From Klebsiella electrica (GTDB lineage Bacteria > Pseudomonadota > Gammaproteobacteria > Enterobacterales > Enterobacteriaceae), in the NCBI RefSeq assembly GCF_006711645.1, contig NZ_CP041247.1:4774001-4838000 (forward strand): DNA of 64,000 nt, given 5' to 3'. Made by a program: the position numbers and the translations under genes. Under the pieces are notes generated by a model. It was not told the origin of the DNA and did no database searches. It saw only the letters and a program-made list of their open reading frames with translations. Within the stretch, counting starts at the first letter, position 1. Each line of letters starts with the position of its first letter. Below, in pieces: positions 55,162 through 62,932 of the stretch.

Positions 55162-55620
55162 TCAGGCTAAACGCGTCAATAAAGACTCACCCAATGCAGA
55201 GACCGCCGTTACGCGCGCCTCACGCCCTTGTGCCTGATACGCAAGATGGATTTCGACATCCGGCTCAGGCAAGACACCCGCACCTTGTTGCGGCCACTCC
55301 ACCAGGCAGATGGCGTCGTTAGCAAAATAATCACGGATCCCCATAAATTCGAGCTCTTCAGGGTCCGCCAGACGATACAGGTCAAAGTGGTACACCATCA
55401 GATTGTCGAGCGTGTAGGGCTCCACCAGCGTATAGGTCGGGCTTTTGACATTCCCGCGATGGCCGAGCGCGTGCAAAAAGCCGCGGCTGAAGGTCGTTTT
55501 ACCCGCCCCTAAATCGCCATACAGATAGATAACCGTCGCGCCAGTACAGGCATGCGCAATACGGTCACCAAGGTCTAAAGTTGCCTGCTCATCGGCTAAA
55601 GGAATCACTCGGTTAATCAT
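55162..55620 (-). CDS. tsaE: tRNA threonylcarbamoyladenosine synthesis ATPase TsaE
   Basis: 152 residues with Walker [16 protein letters not shown] and the [10 protein letters not shown] and HFDLYRL motifs. Works with TsaB, TsaC and TsaD to make t6A37 in ANN-reading tRNAs. Overlaps the end of nnr by eight bases. Confidence 0.97.
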   Translation of the reverse strand: MINRVIPLADEQATLDLGDRIAHACTGATVIYLYGDLGAGKTTFSRGFLHALGHRGNVKSPTYTLVEPYTLDNLMVYHFDLYRLADPEELEFMGIRDYFANDAICLVEWPQQGAGVLPEPDVEIHLAYQAQGREARVTAVSALGESLLTRLA

Positions 55621-57139
55621 GGTTCAGGTCAATCACATCCGGGTTAACAACACGCCTGAGCGTGGAAAAGAGATCGGTCGCCAGCATCCCGCGGCTGCCA
55701 TAACGGGCAGCCAGGCGATCAGCGGCTTCACCATGCGCCACACAACCGGCGCAGGCAGCATCATACGGCGTCAGCCGTTGTCCTGACAGTGCGGCGATAA
55801 TACCGGTCAGCACATCGCCCATTCCGCCGCTGGCCATCCCGGCATTGCCGGCATCGATAATACCCATCTCGCCTGCTTCGCTGGCCACTACCGTGCCCGC
55901 ACCTTTCAGCACGACCACACCTCCGTACCGTTTTACCAGACGTTGCGCAGAAAGTAAGCGATCGCTTTCAATTTCTGCTACGTTGCAGTTCAACATACGG
56001 GCGGCTTCACCGGGGTGCGGCGTCAGCACACGATTGTGACGTTTATCGGGATTGATTGCCAGCAGGTTCAACGCATCCGCATCCCATACCATCGGCTTGC
56101 GACAATCCCACACCTGGCGCAGCGCCTGGGCTCCCCATTCGCGTTGTCCAAGGCCGGGGCCAATCGCCACCACATCGGCCCATTGCAGACTGTCATCAAC
56201 ACTCTGCGTCGTCAGCTCGTGGACCATTAATTCAGGTCTGGCGGCGACAACAGGGGCAATGTTTTCTTTGTGAGTGAGCACTCGCACCAAACCCGCGCCT
56301 GCACGTAATGCCGCTTCGCCGGCCATGCGGATAGCGCCGGCGGTACCGCGATCGCCGCCGATAATCACCAGCTTACCGTGATCGCCCTTATGCGATGTCC
56401 GACGCCTGGGAGGGAGCCAGTCGGCCAGCTGTGACGCATCGAAACGCCGTAGCGGCACCGTCTGCGCGGCCAGCCAGCTTTCGAGCCCCAGCGCGTGGTA
56501 GTACAAGCGGCCAACCACATCCCGGGCTTTACCCGTCAGCAGCCCGGGCTTGAGGCCGATAAAGGTGATTGTGCAGGCCGCATCTATCGCCGCGCCGGGG
56601 GTGCTACCGGTTTGCGCATTGAGTCCCGAGGGGATATCCAGCGCCAAAACCGGCGCAGGATGCACATTCGCACGCTGGATTAAGGTCGCGATATTTTCCC
56701 GCGGAGCGCTATGCAGCCCGGTGCCAAGCAGCCCGTCGATAATCAGAGAGATATCCTGTGGCCAGGGAATATCCGCGGCGTGAATGGTGCCACCGGCGCT
56801 CAGCCACGCATCACGCGCGGCGCGGGCTTCTTCCGGCAGCGGTTTTTCGCTCTCAAGGGCCAGCAGCGTGACGGCGATGCCGTCGGCCTGCGCCAGGCGT
56901 GCCACCACGTAGCCGTCACCACCGTTATTGCCATGACCGCAGAGGATAAGCCAGTGCCGGCTGGCAGGATAGTCGGCTCGCGCCCGCTGAAAAGCCGCTT
57001 CCCCGGCCCGCATCATCAGCTCAAACAGCGTCAGGCCCAGACTGTCCGCCGCCGCTTTTTCCGCGCGCCGCAGCGCATCCGCCGGCCAGATGAAGTGTGG
57101 TATACTTACAGGGTTTTTCGTCATTGTATGGTCCATCAT
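55613..57139 (-). CDS. nnr: Bifunctional NAD(P)H-hydrate epimerase / ADP-dependent dehydratase
   Basis: 508 residues. The N-terminal epimerase half ([31 protein letters not shown]) and C-terminal ribokinase-like dehydratase half ([40 protein letters not shown]) together repair damaged NAD(P)H. The start codon at 57139 overlaps the start codon of the divergent queG by two bases, so each promoter must lie in the other gene's coding sequence. Confidence 0.97.
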   Translation of the reverse strand: MMDHTMTKNPVSIPHFIWPADALRRAEKAAADSLGLTLFELMMRAGEAAFQRARADYPASRHWLILCGHGNNGGDGYVVARLAQADGIAVTLLALESEKPLPEEARAARDAWLSAGGTIHAADIPWPQDISLIIDGLLGTGLHSAPRENIATLIQRANVHPAPVLALDIPSGLNAQTGSTPGAAIDAACTITFIGLKPGLLTGKARDVVGRLYYHALGLESWLAAQTVPLRRFDASQLADWLPPRRRTSHKGDHGKLVIIGGDRGTAGAIRMAGEAALRAGAGLVRVLTHKENIAPVVAARPELMVHELTTQSVDDSLQWADVVAIGPGLGQREWGAQALRQVWDCRKPMVWDADALNLLAINPDKRHNRVLTPHPGEAARMLNCNVAEIESDRLLSAQRLVKRYGGVVVLKGAGTVVASEAGEMGIIDAGNAGMASGGMGDVLTGIIAALSGQRLTPYDAACAGCVAHGEAADRLAARYGSRGMLATDLFSTLRRVVNPDVIDLNHD

Positions 57140-58277
57140 GTCTCAGCCCCTCGATCTCAATAAGTTAGCGCAGCAAATCAAGCAATGGGGCACTGAACTG
57201 GGGTTCCAGCAGGTCGGGATTACCGATACCGATCTCAGCGCCAGCGAACCTAAACTGCAGGCATGGCTGGATAAACAATACCACGGCGAGATGGAATGGA
57301 TGGCGCGTCACGGCATGATGCGCGCCCGTCCCCATGAGCTCCAGCCCGGTACGTTACGCGTGATCAGCGTGCGGATGAACTATCTCCCCGCCAACGCCGC
57401 TTTTGCCCGCACCCTGAAAGATCCCTCGCTGGGTTACGTCAGCCGGTATGCCCTCGGGCGTGATTATCATAAGCTGTTGCGTAACCGCCTGAAAAAACTT
57501 GGAGAGCTGATTCAGGAACAGTGTACTTCGCTCAATTTTAGACCGTTTGTCGATTCCGCGCCCATTCTGGAGCGCCCTTTGGCGGAAAAAGCGGGGCTTG
57601 GCTGGACCGGCAAGCACTCGCTGATCCTTAACCGCGATGCCGGATCGTTCTTTTTTCTCGGCGAACTGCTCGTTGATATTCCGCTGCCCATCGACAGCCC
57701 GGTGACGGAAGAGTGCGGCCGTTGCGTGGCCTGCATGACTATCTGCCCCACCGGTGCGATTGTCGAACCCTATACCGTTGATGCCCGCCGCTGTATCTCT
57801 TATCTGACCATTGAGCTGGAAGGGGTCATTCCCGAGGAGCTTCGCCCGCTTATCGGTAACCGCATCTACGGCTGCGATGACTGCCAGCTGATTTGCCCGT
57901 GGAACCGCTTCTCGCAGTTAACCGACGAAGCGGATTTCAGCCCACGCCAGGCGCTGCATGCGCCGCCGCTGATAGAACTGTTTGCCTGGAGCGAGGCGCA
58001 TTTTCTGAAGGTGACGGAGGGGTCTGCCATCCGCCGGATTGGCCATCTGCGCTGGCTACGCAATATTGCCGTCGCATTGGGCAATGCGGCCTGGGATGAG
58101 GCACATCTTACCGCGCTGGAAAGTCGCCGAGGTGAGCACCCACTACTCGATGAACACATTGACTGGGCGGTGGCGCAACAAATTGACAAACGCAATGCCA
58201 ACGTCGTCGAAGTGCAATTGCCGAAGAAACAGCGTCTGGTCCGGGTGATTGAGAAAGGGTTGCCGAGAGATGCCTGA
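57138..58277 (+). CDS. queG: Epoxyqueuosine reductase QueG
   Basis: 379 residues, B12- and Fe-S-dependent enzyme making queuosine at the wobble base of GUN-reading tRNAs. Two 4Fe-4S motifs are visible: CGRCVACMTICPTGAI and CDDCQLICPWNR. The start ([13 protein letters not shown]) at 57138 is well inside the longest frame, fits E. coli, and overlaps the nnr start in the opposite direction. Confidence 0.97.
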   Translation: MSQPLDLNKLAQQIKQWGTELGFQQVGITDTDLSASEPKLQAWLDKQYHGEMEWMARHGMMRARPHELQPGTLRVISVRMNYLPANAAFARTLKDPSLGYVSRYALGRDYHKLLRNRLKKLGELIQEQCTSLNFRPFVDSAPILERPLAEKAGLGWTGKHSLILNRDAGSFFFLGELLVDIPLPIDSPVTEECGRCVACMTICPTGAIVEPYTVDARRCISYLTIELEGVIPEELRPLIGNRIYGCDDCQLICPWNRFSQLTDEADFSPRQALHAPPLIELFAWSEAHFLKVTEGSAIRRIGHLRWLRNIAVALGNAAWDEAHLTALESRRGEHPLLDEHIDWAVAQQIDKRNANVVEVQLPKKQRLVRVIEKGLPRDA

Positions 58278-58278
58278 T

Positions 58279-58592
58279 TCATTCACAGGCTGTGAATAAA
58301 AACAAAAACACATTGCGTTTCAACACGCAGACGTTCGTCAAGTGATCGCATTAACACTTTGGAATGAAATTTTATTATTAAATATCAAATAGATATATTT
58401 ATATCATTCAAAAACTGAAGTTTTTCGACGTCAGACGGCGAGAGTTTAATCTGTGGATAACTCTGTTTACAGTATTTTTCTTTCGACAGTGGAAAGCATC
58501 CCCTGTGCGACTTTGCACTGTGGATAAACTCAATTCGTGGAGAAATGCGGATGCTGGAAATAAACGGGCCATTTGCCTCTAACCTTTTGATT
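58279..58592. other. DnaA-box cluster with IHF-type site, datA-like locus
   Basis: Three exact matches to the DnaA box (TTATNCACA, read on the minus strand) lie at 58291-58299, 58452-58460 and 58519-58527, all in one direction; a weaker 7/9 match is at 58536-58544. TAACCTTTTGATT at 58580-58592 fits the IHF consensus. Another mark is the palindrome ATTCACAG-G-CTGTGAAT at 58281-58297. E. coli datA, the DnaA-titrating and DnaA-ATP-hydrolysis locus, lies in just this position beyond queG. Function here is inferred from boxes plus position. Confidence 0.6.
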
Positions 58593-58794
58593 TCACGATA
58601 TTTTTTGAAATACGGACGGCAGAGAGGTAAGGATTATGGACTAGCTTCACGCGGATAGCAAGCCTTACGCCAGAAAAATTTCCCTCCAGGCGGATACCCC
58701 GCACGACAGGCCCCACCGCAGCAGCAAATCCAGAAGCGACGGATGCAGTGCCTGTCGTCGATAGAAAACCCGCTTAATTGTTCAAAAAATAAAC
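58593..58794. other. Junction between the datA-like region and the ferulate cluster
   Basis: About 200 bp without a convincing gene. TAGCAA (58656-58661) and ATTATG (58633-58638) read on the minus strand give TTGCTA, 17 bp, CATAAT, a leftward promoter candidate. E. coli has the glyVXY tRNA genes here; none is seen. A Cys-rich leftward frame covers it but is not called. Confidence 0.4.
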
Positions 58795-58822
58795 TTGCAA
58801 TATTCGTTCCCCCCCCTATATT
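58795..58822 (+). promoter_or_regulatory. Probable promoter of the ferulate cluster
   Basis: TTGCAA at 58795-58800 and TATATT at 58817-58822 with a 16-bp spacer that includes eight C bases. The -10 box lies inside the 33-bp palindrome, so repressor binding would block polymerase. Confidence 0.5.
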
Positions 58823-58846
58823 GTATCCATTGGATACAATATAGGG
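58814..58846. promoter_or_regulatory. 33-bp perfect palindromic operator
   Basis: CCCTATATTGTATCCA, one T, then its exact mirror TGGATACAATATAGGG. The site overlaps the predicted -10 box and ends eight bases before the MarR start codon. It is the expected binding site of the adjacent MarR repressor; ferulate repressors of this type are released by feruloyl-CoA. Confidence 0.85.
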
Positions 58847-58854
58847 AATGCACA

Positions 58855-59340
58855 ATGCCGTCACCGCAACTCAACAACGACATCGGTTACCAGCTACAGC
58901 TCGCGACGTTGACGTCCAATCACGAGGCAAGGCAGGAACTGGTCGATCTACAACTGACCCCCGCTCGCGTCACCGCCCTGGTCCATATTCGCGAACAACC
59001 AGGCTGCGATCAGACTGAGCTAGGCCAGCGGCTGCTCGTTAATCGCGCGGCAGGGATGAAGATAGCAAACGCACTCGCTGAAGCCGGTCTGATCGAGCGC
59101 AGTGAAGGGCGCGATCGTCGCAGCCGCGGCCTGACTCTGACGCCGCACGGAAAACAGGTGCTCACCGATGCCACCCACCGGCTTGCGCGAGCCAGCGATC
59201 GAACCTGTCAAGGTTTGACCGCAGAGGAGCGTGAGCAACTGCTGCACCTGCTCCAGAAACTCAATGCCTCAAGACCGTCGGAGATGGCTCAATCCCCGGA
59301 GACTGAGGATGTATCCACCCCCCTTCCCAGCTTGCCGTAA
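58855..59340 (+). CDS. MarR-family repressor of hydroxycinnamate catabolism
   Basis: 161 residues with a winged helix (ALVHIREQPGCDQTELGQRL, RAAGMKIANALAEAGLIERS, EGRDRRSRGLTLTPHGKQVL). It heads the cluster, 14 bp before the hydratase-lyase gene, and its start at 58855 (MPSPQLNND) is just beyond the palindrome. By comparison with FerR/HcaR-type repressors it probably autoregulates the operon and responds to a hydroxycinnamoyl-CoA. The exact ligand is not visible. Confidence 0.85.
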   Translation: MPSPQLNNDIGYQLQLATLTSNHEARQELVDLQLTPARVTALVHIREQPGCDQTELGQRLLVNRAAGMKIANALAEAGLIERSEGRDRRSRGLTLTPHGKQVLTDATHRLARASDRTCQGLTAEEREQLLHLLQKLNASRPSEMAQSPETEDVSTPLPSLP

Positions 59341-59354
59341 CAGGAGAGAACGCT

Positions 59355-60185
59355 ATGAACGAGAAAGATGTCGTGTCGGTCCGTATCGAAGATCGTATCG
59401 CCTGGGTCGATTTCGCCCGCCCCGACAAGCGCAATGCCATGAGTCCAACGCTCAACCGCCGCATGATGGAAGTACTTGATGAAATTGAATTCGACGATCG
59501 GATCGGGGTGCTTGTACTCGGTGGTGAGGGGTCGGCCTGGTCTGCGGGAATGGATCTGAAGGAGTACTTCAGGGAAACCGAAGCTCAGGGGCTGCGCGGC
59601 ACCCGGCAGTCCCAGCGTGAGTCCTACGGCTGGTTCCGCCGTCTGCGTTGGTTTCAGAAACCGACCATCGCGATGGTTAACGGCTGGTGCTTCGGCGGCG
59701 GCTTTGGTCCCCTGTTCGCATGCGACCTTGCCATCGCGGCCGATGAAGCCCAGTTCGGCTTATCGGAAATCAACTGGGGAATTTTGCCCGGCGGTGGCGT
59801 CACCAAAGTCGCGGTAGAACTGCTCCCGTTTCGCGACGCGATGTGGTTGACCCTCACAGGAGAACGAATCGACGGCAGGAAGGCGGCCGAATGGCGATTG
59901 GTCAATGAAAGCGTACCGCTGGAACAGCTGAAGGAACGTACCCGCGAGGTTGCCGAACTGCTGTTGAAGAAAAACCCGATCACACTCAAGTACGCCAAGG
60001 ATGCGGTACGCCGCGTCGGCGCCATGACCTACGACGAGGCGGAAGACTACCTGGTTCGCCTGCAGGAAGCGGCCAACAGCTTCGACCCTGATGGCCGCAA
60101 GGAAGGTATTCGCCAGTTCATTGATGAGAAGAGTTACAAGCCGGGGCTCGGCGGCTACGACGTGAGCAGAAACAAACCGGGGTAA
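59355..60185 (+). CDS. ech: p-Hydroxycinnamoyl-CoA hydratase/lyase (feruloyl-CoA hydratase/lyase)
   Basis: 276-residue crotonase-family enzyme turning feruloyl-, caffeoyl- and p-coumaroyl-CoA into the aromatic aldehyde and acetyl-CoA. It closely follows Pseudomonas HCHL in RPDKRNAMSPTLNR, AGMDLKEYF, TIAMVNGWCFGGGFGPL and GLSEINWGI, the last with the catalytic Glu (138 here); KSYKPGLGGYD closes it. One departure: HCHL has PPG after NWGI, here LPGGG. AGGAGAGAA precedes the start. Confidence 0.93.
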   Translation: MNEKDVVSVRIEDRIAWVDFARPDKRNAMSPTLNRRMMEVLDEIEFDDRIGVLVLGGEGSAWSAGMDLKEYFRETEAQGLRGTRQSQRESYGWFRRLRWFQKPTIAMVNGWCFGGGFGPLFACDLAIAADEAQFGLSEINWGILPGGGVTKVAVELLPFRDAMWLTLTGERIDGRKAAEWRLVNESVPLEQLKERTREVAELLLKKNPITLKYAKDAVRRVGAMTYDEAEDYLVRLQEAANSFDPDGRKEGIRQFIDEKSYKPGLGGYDVSRNKPG

Positions 60186-60283
60186 TACCGTCTACCGCAG
60201 GTGTCCAGAAACCTGCGGGAGCAGAAGCCTGGCGACACGTTGCCAGTCCATGTCTGTGGTTCAATAATGAGGATCTCAGCACC

Positions 60284-61768
60284 ATGTTTCTACCCGATGA
60301 TTCAATTTCGCTACATGCGCGCCTCTCCCCGACCCGGTTGGCAGCGCGCGATCTAAGCACTGGACAAACATGGACCTATGCTGACCTCAATGGCCTCACC
60401 GATCTGCTGGCAGCGCAACTGCGTGAACGGGGTTGCCAGCCCGGCGATCGGGTGGCGGTTCTGGCGCGGAATTCCGTTTCACTGGTCGCCCTCCACTTTG
60501 CCTGTTCGCGTGTCGGGGCCATCTATGCCCCGCTGAACTGGCGACTCAACGATAGCGAACTCCAGTCGCTGATAGCGCTTGCTGAACCCCGGCTGCTGCT
60601 GGGTGACGACATGGCTGCACGCTTTCCCGCCGCCATTGCGCTGGACAGTTTCGTGCGCGAAGCCAGCTTACGAGCGCCCTTAGCGCAGGGCTTTGCGTCC
60701 GGGCCCGATCGCCTCAGCGTGCTGCTGTTTACTTCCGGGACATCAGGCCAGCCTAAGGGCGTAATGCTGACCGAAGACAATCTACGGCAGAGCGCGATCA
60801 ATTTCAGCGCCTGTACCCGGGTAGGGCCCGATAGCTGCTTTTTATGCGATGCCCCGATGTTCCACGTCATTGGCCTGGTCATCAATATCCGATCCGCGTT
60901 TATGCATGGCGGTTCCATCCTTGTGTCAGATGGATTCGAGCCGGAACGGACCCTGAACTGGCTGTCGGACCCGCAGCTTGCTGTCAGTCATTATGTTGGC
61001 GTCCCACAAATGATGGAGGCATTCCGCAGCCAGCCCCAGTTCGACCCGGCCCCATTACGCCGCCTGACGGCTGTGGTGACCGGTGGCGCCCCCCACCCGG
61101 TCAACAGCCTCGTCGCCTGGCTGGACGACGGCGTAGCAATGGTACCCGGCTTTGGCATGAGTGAAGCCGGAACGGTATTCGGCATGTCGGTCGAGAAAGA
61201 GGTCATTCGCACCCGCCCTGGATCCGTCGGCTTGCCAGGACCGACTGTTCAGACGCGTATTGTCGACATTGACGGGCATGACTGCCCGCCCGGAACGCCC
61301 GGCGAATTATGGCTACGCGGTCCTAATCTTTTTTCCGGTTACTGGCGGGATGCGCAAGCCACCGACAGGGCGTTTGATGCCCATGGCTGGTTTGCCACTG
61401 GCGACGTTGTTCTGTGCGATGAAGAGGGCTTTTTCTGGATTGTCGATCGCAAGAAGGACATGTACATCTCCGGCGGAGAAAACGTCTATCCGGCCGAAAT
61501 CGAGAGGGTACTGGCACAATACCCGGCTATCGCCCAATGCGCGGTCGTCGGCGTACCCGATCCCCAGTGGGGAGAGGCCGGGTATCTGGCGGTCGTTGCC
61601 GCACAGCCCGAATTACGGGAAGACGAGGTGCGAGCGTTTCTGAGCGCACGTCTGGCCCGCTACAAGATCCCCCGATATATCCAGATCGTAGCCGAACTCC
61701 CGCGCACGGCGACCGGAAAACTACAGAGAGCGCGGCTCAGAGAATTGTTCCGCAACGCGGAACATTGA
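60284..61768 (+). CDS. fcs: Feruloyl-CoA synthetase (acyl-CoA ligase)
   Basis: 494-residue adenylate-forming enzyme: phosphate loop LLFTSGTSGQPKGVMLT, core GWFATGDVV, hinge DRKKDMYISGGENVYPAEIE and catalytic Lys in TATGKLQRARL. Activates ferulate or coumarate with ATP and CoA, feeding the neighbouring hydratase-lyase. A 98-bp gap follows the lyase gene. Substrate is inferred from the cluster; related ligases act on other acids. Confidence 0.85.
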   Translation: MFLPDDSISLHARLSPTRLAARDLSTGQTWTYADLNGLTDLLAAQLRERGCQPGDRVAVLARNSVSLVALHFACSRVGAIYAPLNWRLNDSELQSLIALAEPRLLLGDDMAARFPAAIALDSFVREASLRAPLAQGFASGPDRLSVLLFTSGTSGQPKGVMLTEDNLRQSAINFSACTRVGPDSCFLCDAPMFHVIGLVINIRSAFMHGGSILVSDGFEPERTLNWLSDPQLAVSHYVGVPQMMEAFRSQPQFDPAPLRRLTAVVTGGAPHPVNSLVAWLDDGVAMVPGFGMSEAGTVFGMSVEKEVIRTRPGSVGLPGPTVQTRIVDIDGHDCPPGTPGELWLRGPNLFSGYWRDAQATDRAFDAHGWFATGDVVLCDEEGFFWIVDRKKDMYISGGENVYPAEIERVLAQYPAIAQCAVVGVPDPQWGEAGYLAVVAAQPELREDEVRAFLSARLARYKIPRYIQIVAELPRTATGKLQRARLRELFRNAEH

Positions 61769-61811
61769 CGCCGACACCAGATCGGCCACCACGCCTCAGG
61801 AGGATTCTGTC

Positions 61812-62825
61812 ATGCAACAAGCAGCCTGCCGCCGCTCGATACGGTCCATGATACCTCACCCGCATGTCTGGTTACCGTCAGCGCTGGCGCTGGCGTCCTG
61901 CCCGGCGCTTGCCCAGGACGTCCCGCAGTCCGTCTCCATGCCGACGGGTATCAACACAGGAGGGACCAGTTTTCTGGATGGCTTCACCCGCACAACGCCT
62001 GGCTGGGGAATGGCCCTTTACCTGCGGCATACCCATGCGAATGCGATCAAAGACCGCGATGGCAAAGACTCTCCCGCGTTTCGCGATCCCCGGATCGACG
62101 TCACGGCAGGTCAGGTCCAGTTCATCTACGCCAGCGATCGCAAAGTCTTCGGCGGAGTGCTCGGTCTGAATATGATCGGCACCCTGGTGAATCTGGACAG
62201 TTCATTTGCCCATGACAGTCCGGCGAAGCTCAGCGATAACGGTTTCGGGGTCGGAGACTTCACTTTCGGCCCTTACATTCAGATGTTACCGGTGATGCGC
62301 GACGGAAGACCGGTGTTTTCACAGCGTTTCGAACTCAGCGCTATTGCGCCGGTCGGTAGCTTCGATCGTAGCCGCAACCTCAACCAGAGTTCCGGACAGT
62401 GGTCGGCATCGGCAGTGTGGGCCATGACCGTACTGCCCACACCGGAGTGGGAACTGAGTACCCGTCTCAACTACATCTACAATTTCCGTACCAGCAAGGC
62501 CGCGAATGTACCGGAACTCAACGGATTTCGCTTTCACAACGGTCAGGCCGGCGACGCGGCATGGGTCAACTTCGCCGCCTCCCGCGAGATCATTCCCGAC
62601 GTACGCCTGGGGATAAACGGTTACTACCTCAGACAATTACACGATGACCGAACCAACGGTCAGCGCGTGCAGGGAACGCGCCAGAGCGGGTTCTACCTGG
62701 GGCCGGGGGCGTCGTGGAAGTGGAAGAGCGGTGATCTCCTTAACGTCAATCTGTATTTCCCTATAGAGGTCAAAAACGCCAGCGCGGGTAGCAGCCTGAA
62801 CGTGCAGTACATTCATACCTTTTAA
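61812..62825 (+). CDS. Outer-membrane MetA-pathway (phenol degradation-type) channel protein
   Basis: 337 residues: signal peptide ending PALAQD, then a beta-barrel pattern that ends in an aromatic residue (YIHTF). It resembles the Phenol_MetA_deg/SphA family found with aromatic-catabolic genes, with GINTGGTSFLDGF and a final NLYFPIEVKNASAGSS stretch. A strong AGGAGG precedes the start. Probably brings aromatic acids or related compounds across the outer membrane; no activity is proved for the family. Confidence 0.78.
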   Translation: MQQAACRRSIRSMIPHPHVWLPSALALASCPALAQDVPQSVSMPTGINTGGTSFLDGFTRTTPGWGMALYLRHTHANAIKDRDGKDSPAFRDPRIDVTAGQVQFIYASDRKVFGGVLGLNMIGTLVNLDSSFAHDSPAKLSDNGFGVGDFTFGPYIQMLPVMRDGRPVFSQRFELSAIAPVGSFDRSRNLNQSSGQWSASAVWAMTVLPTPEWELSTRLNYIYNFRTSKAANVPELNGFRFHNGQAGDAAWVNFAASREIIPDVRLGINGYYLRQLHDDRTNGQRVQGTRQSGFYLGPGASWKWKSGDLLNVNLYFPIEVKNASAGSSLNVQYIHTF

Positions 62826-62932
62826 AAAATGGCGCTGCGATCGGCGCATACAGGTCAATCATACGATCCGTGGACAGAGGCTTCCCGTCTGGAAGGGTTA
62901 CTGGCCACCTGTTTAAAACTGGAGCTATCAGC

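Noticed and set aside
58600..58800. Possible tRNA-Gly remnant at the edge of the ferulate cluster
   Set aside because: I looked for the T-arm and acceptor stem of glyV-type tRNA and found no matching stretch.
58634..58864. Cys-rich leftward frame of 76 codons covering the MarR operator
   Set aside because: Its start falls within the palindrome and MarR promoter; no ribosome-binding site or known family. The Cys-rich part is curious, but not enough for a gene call.
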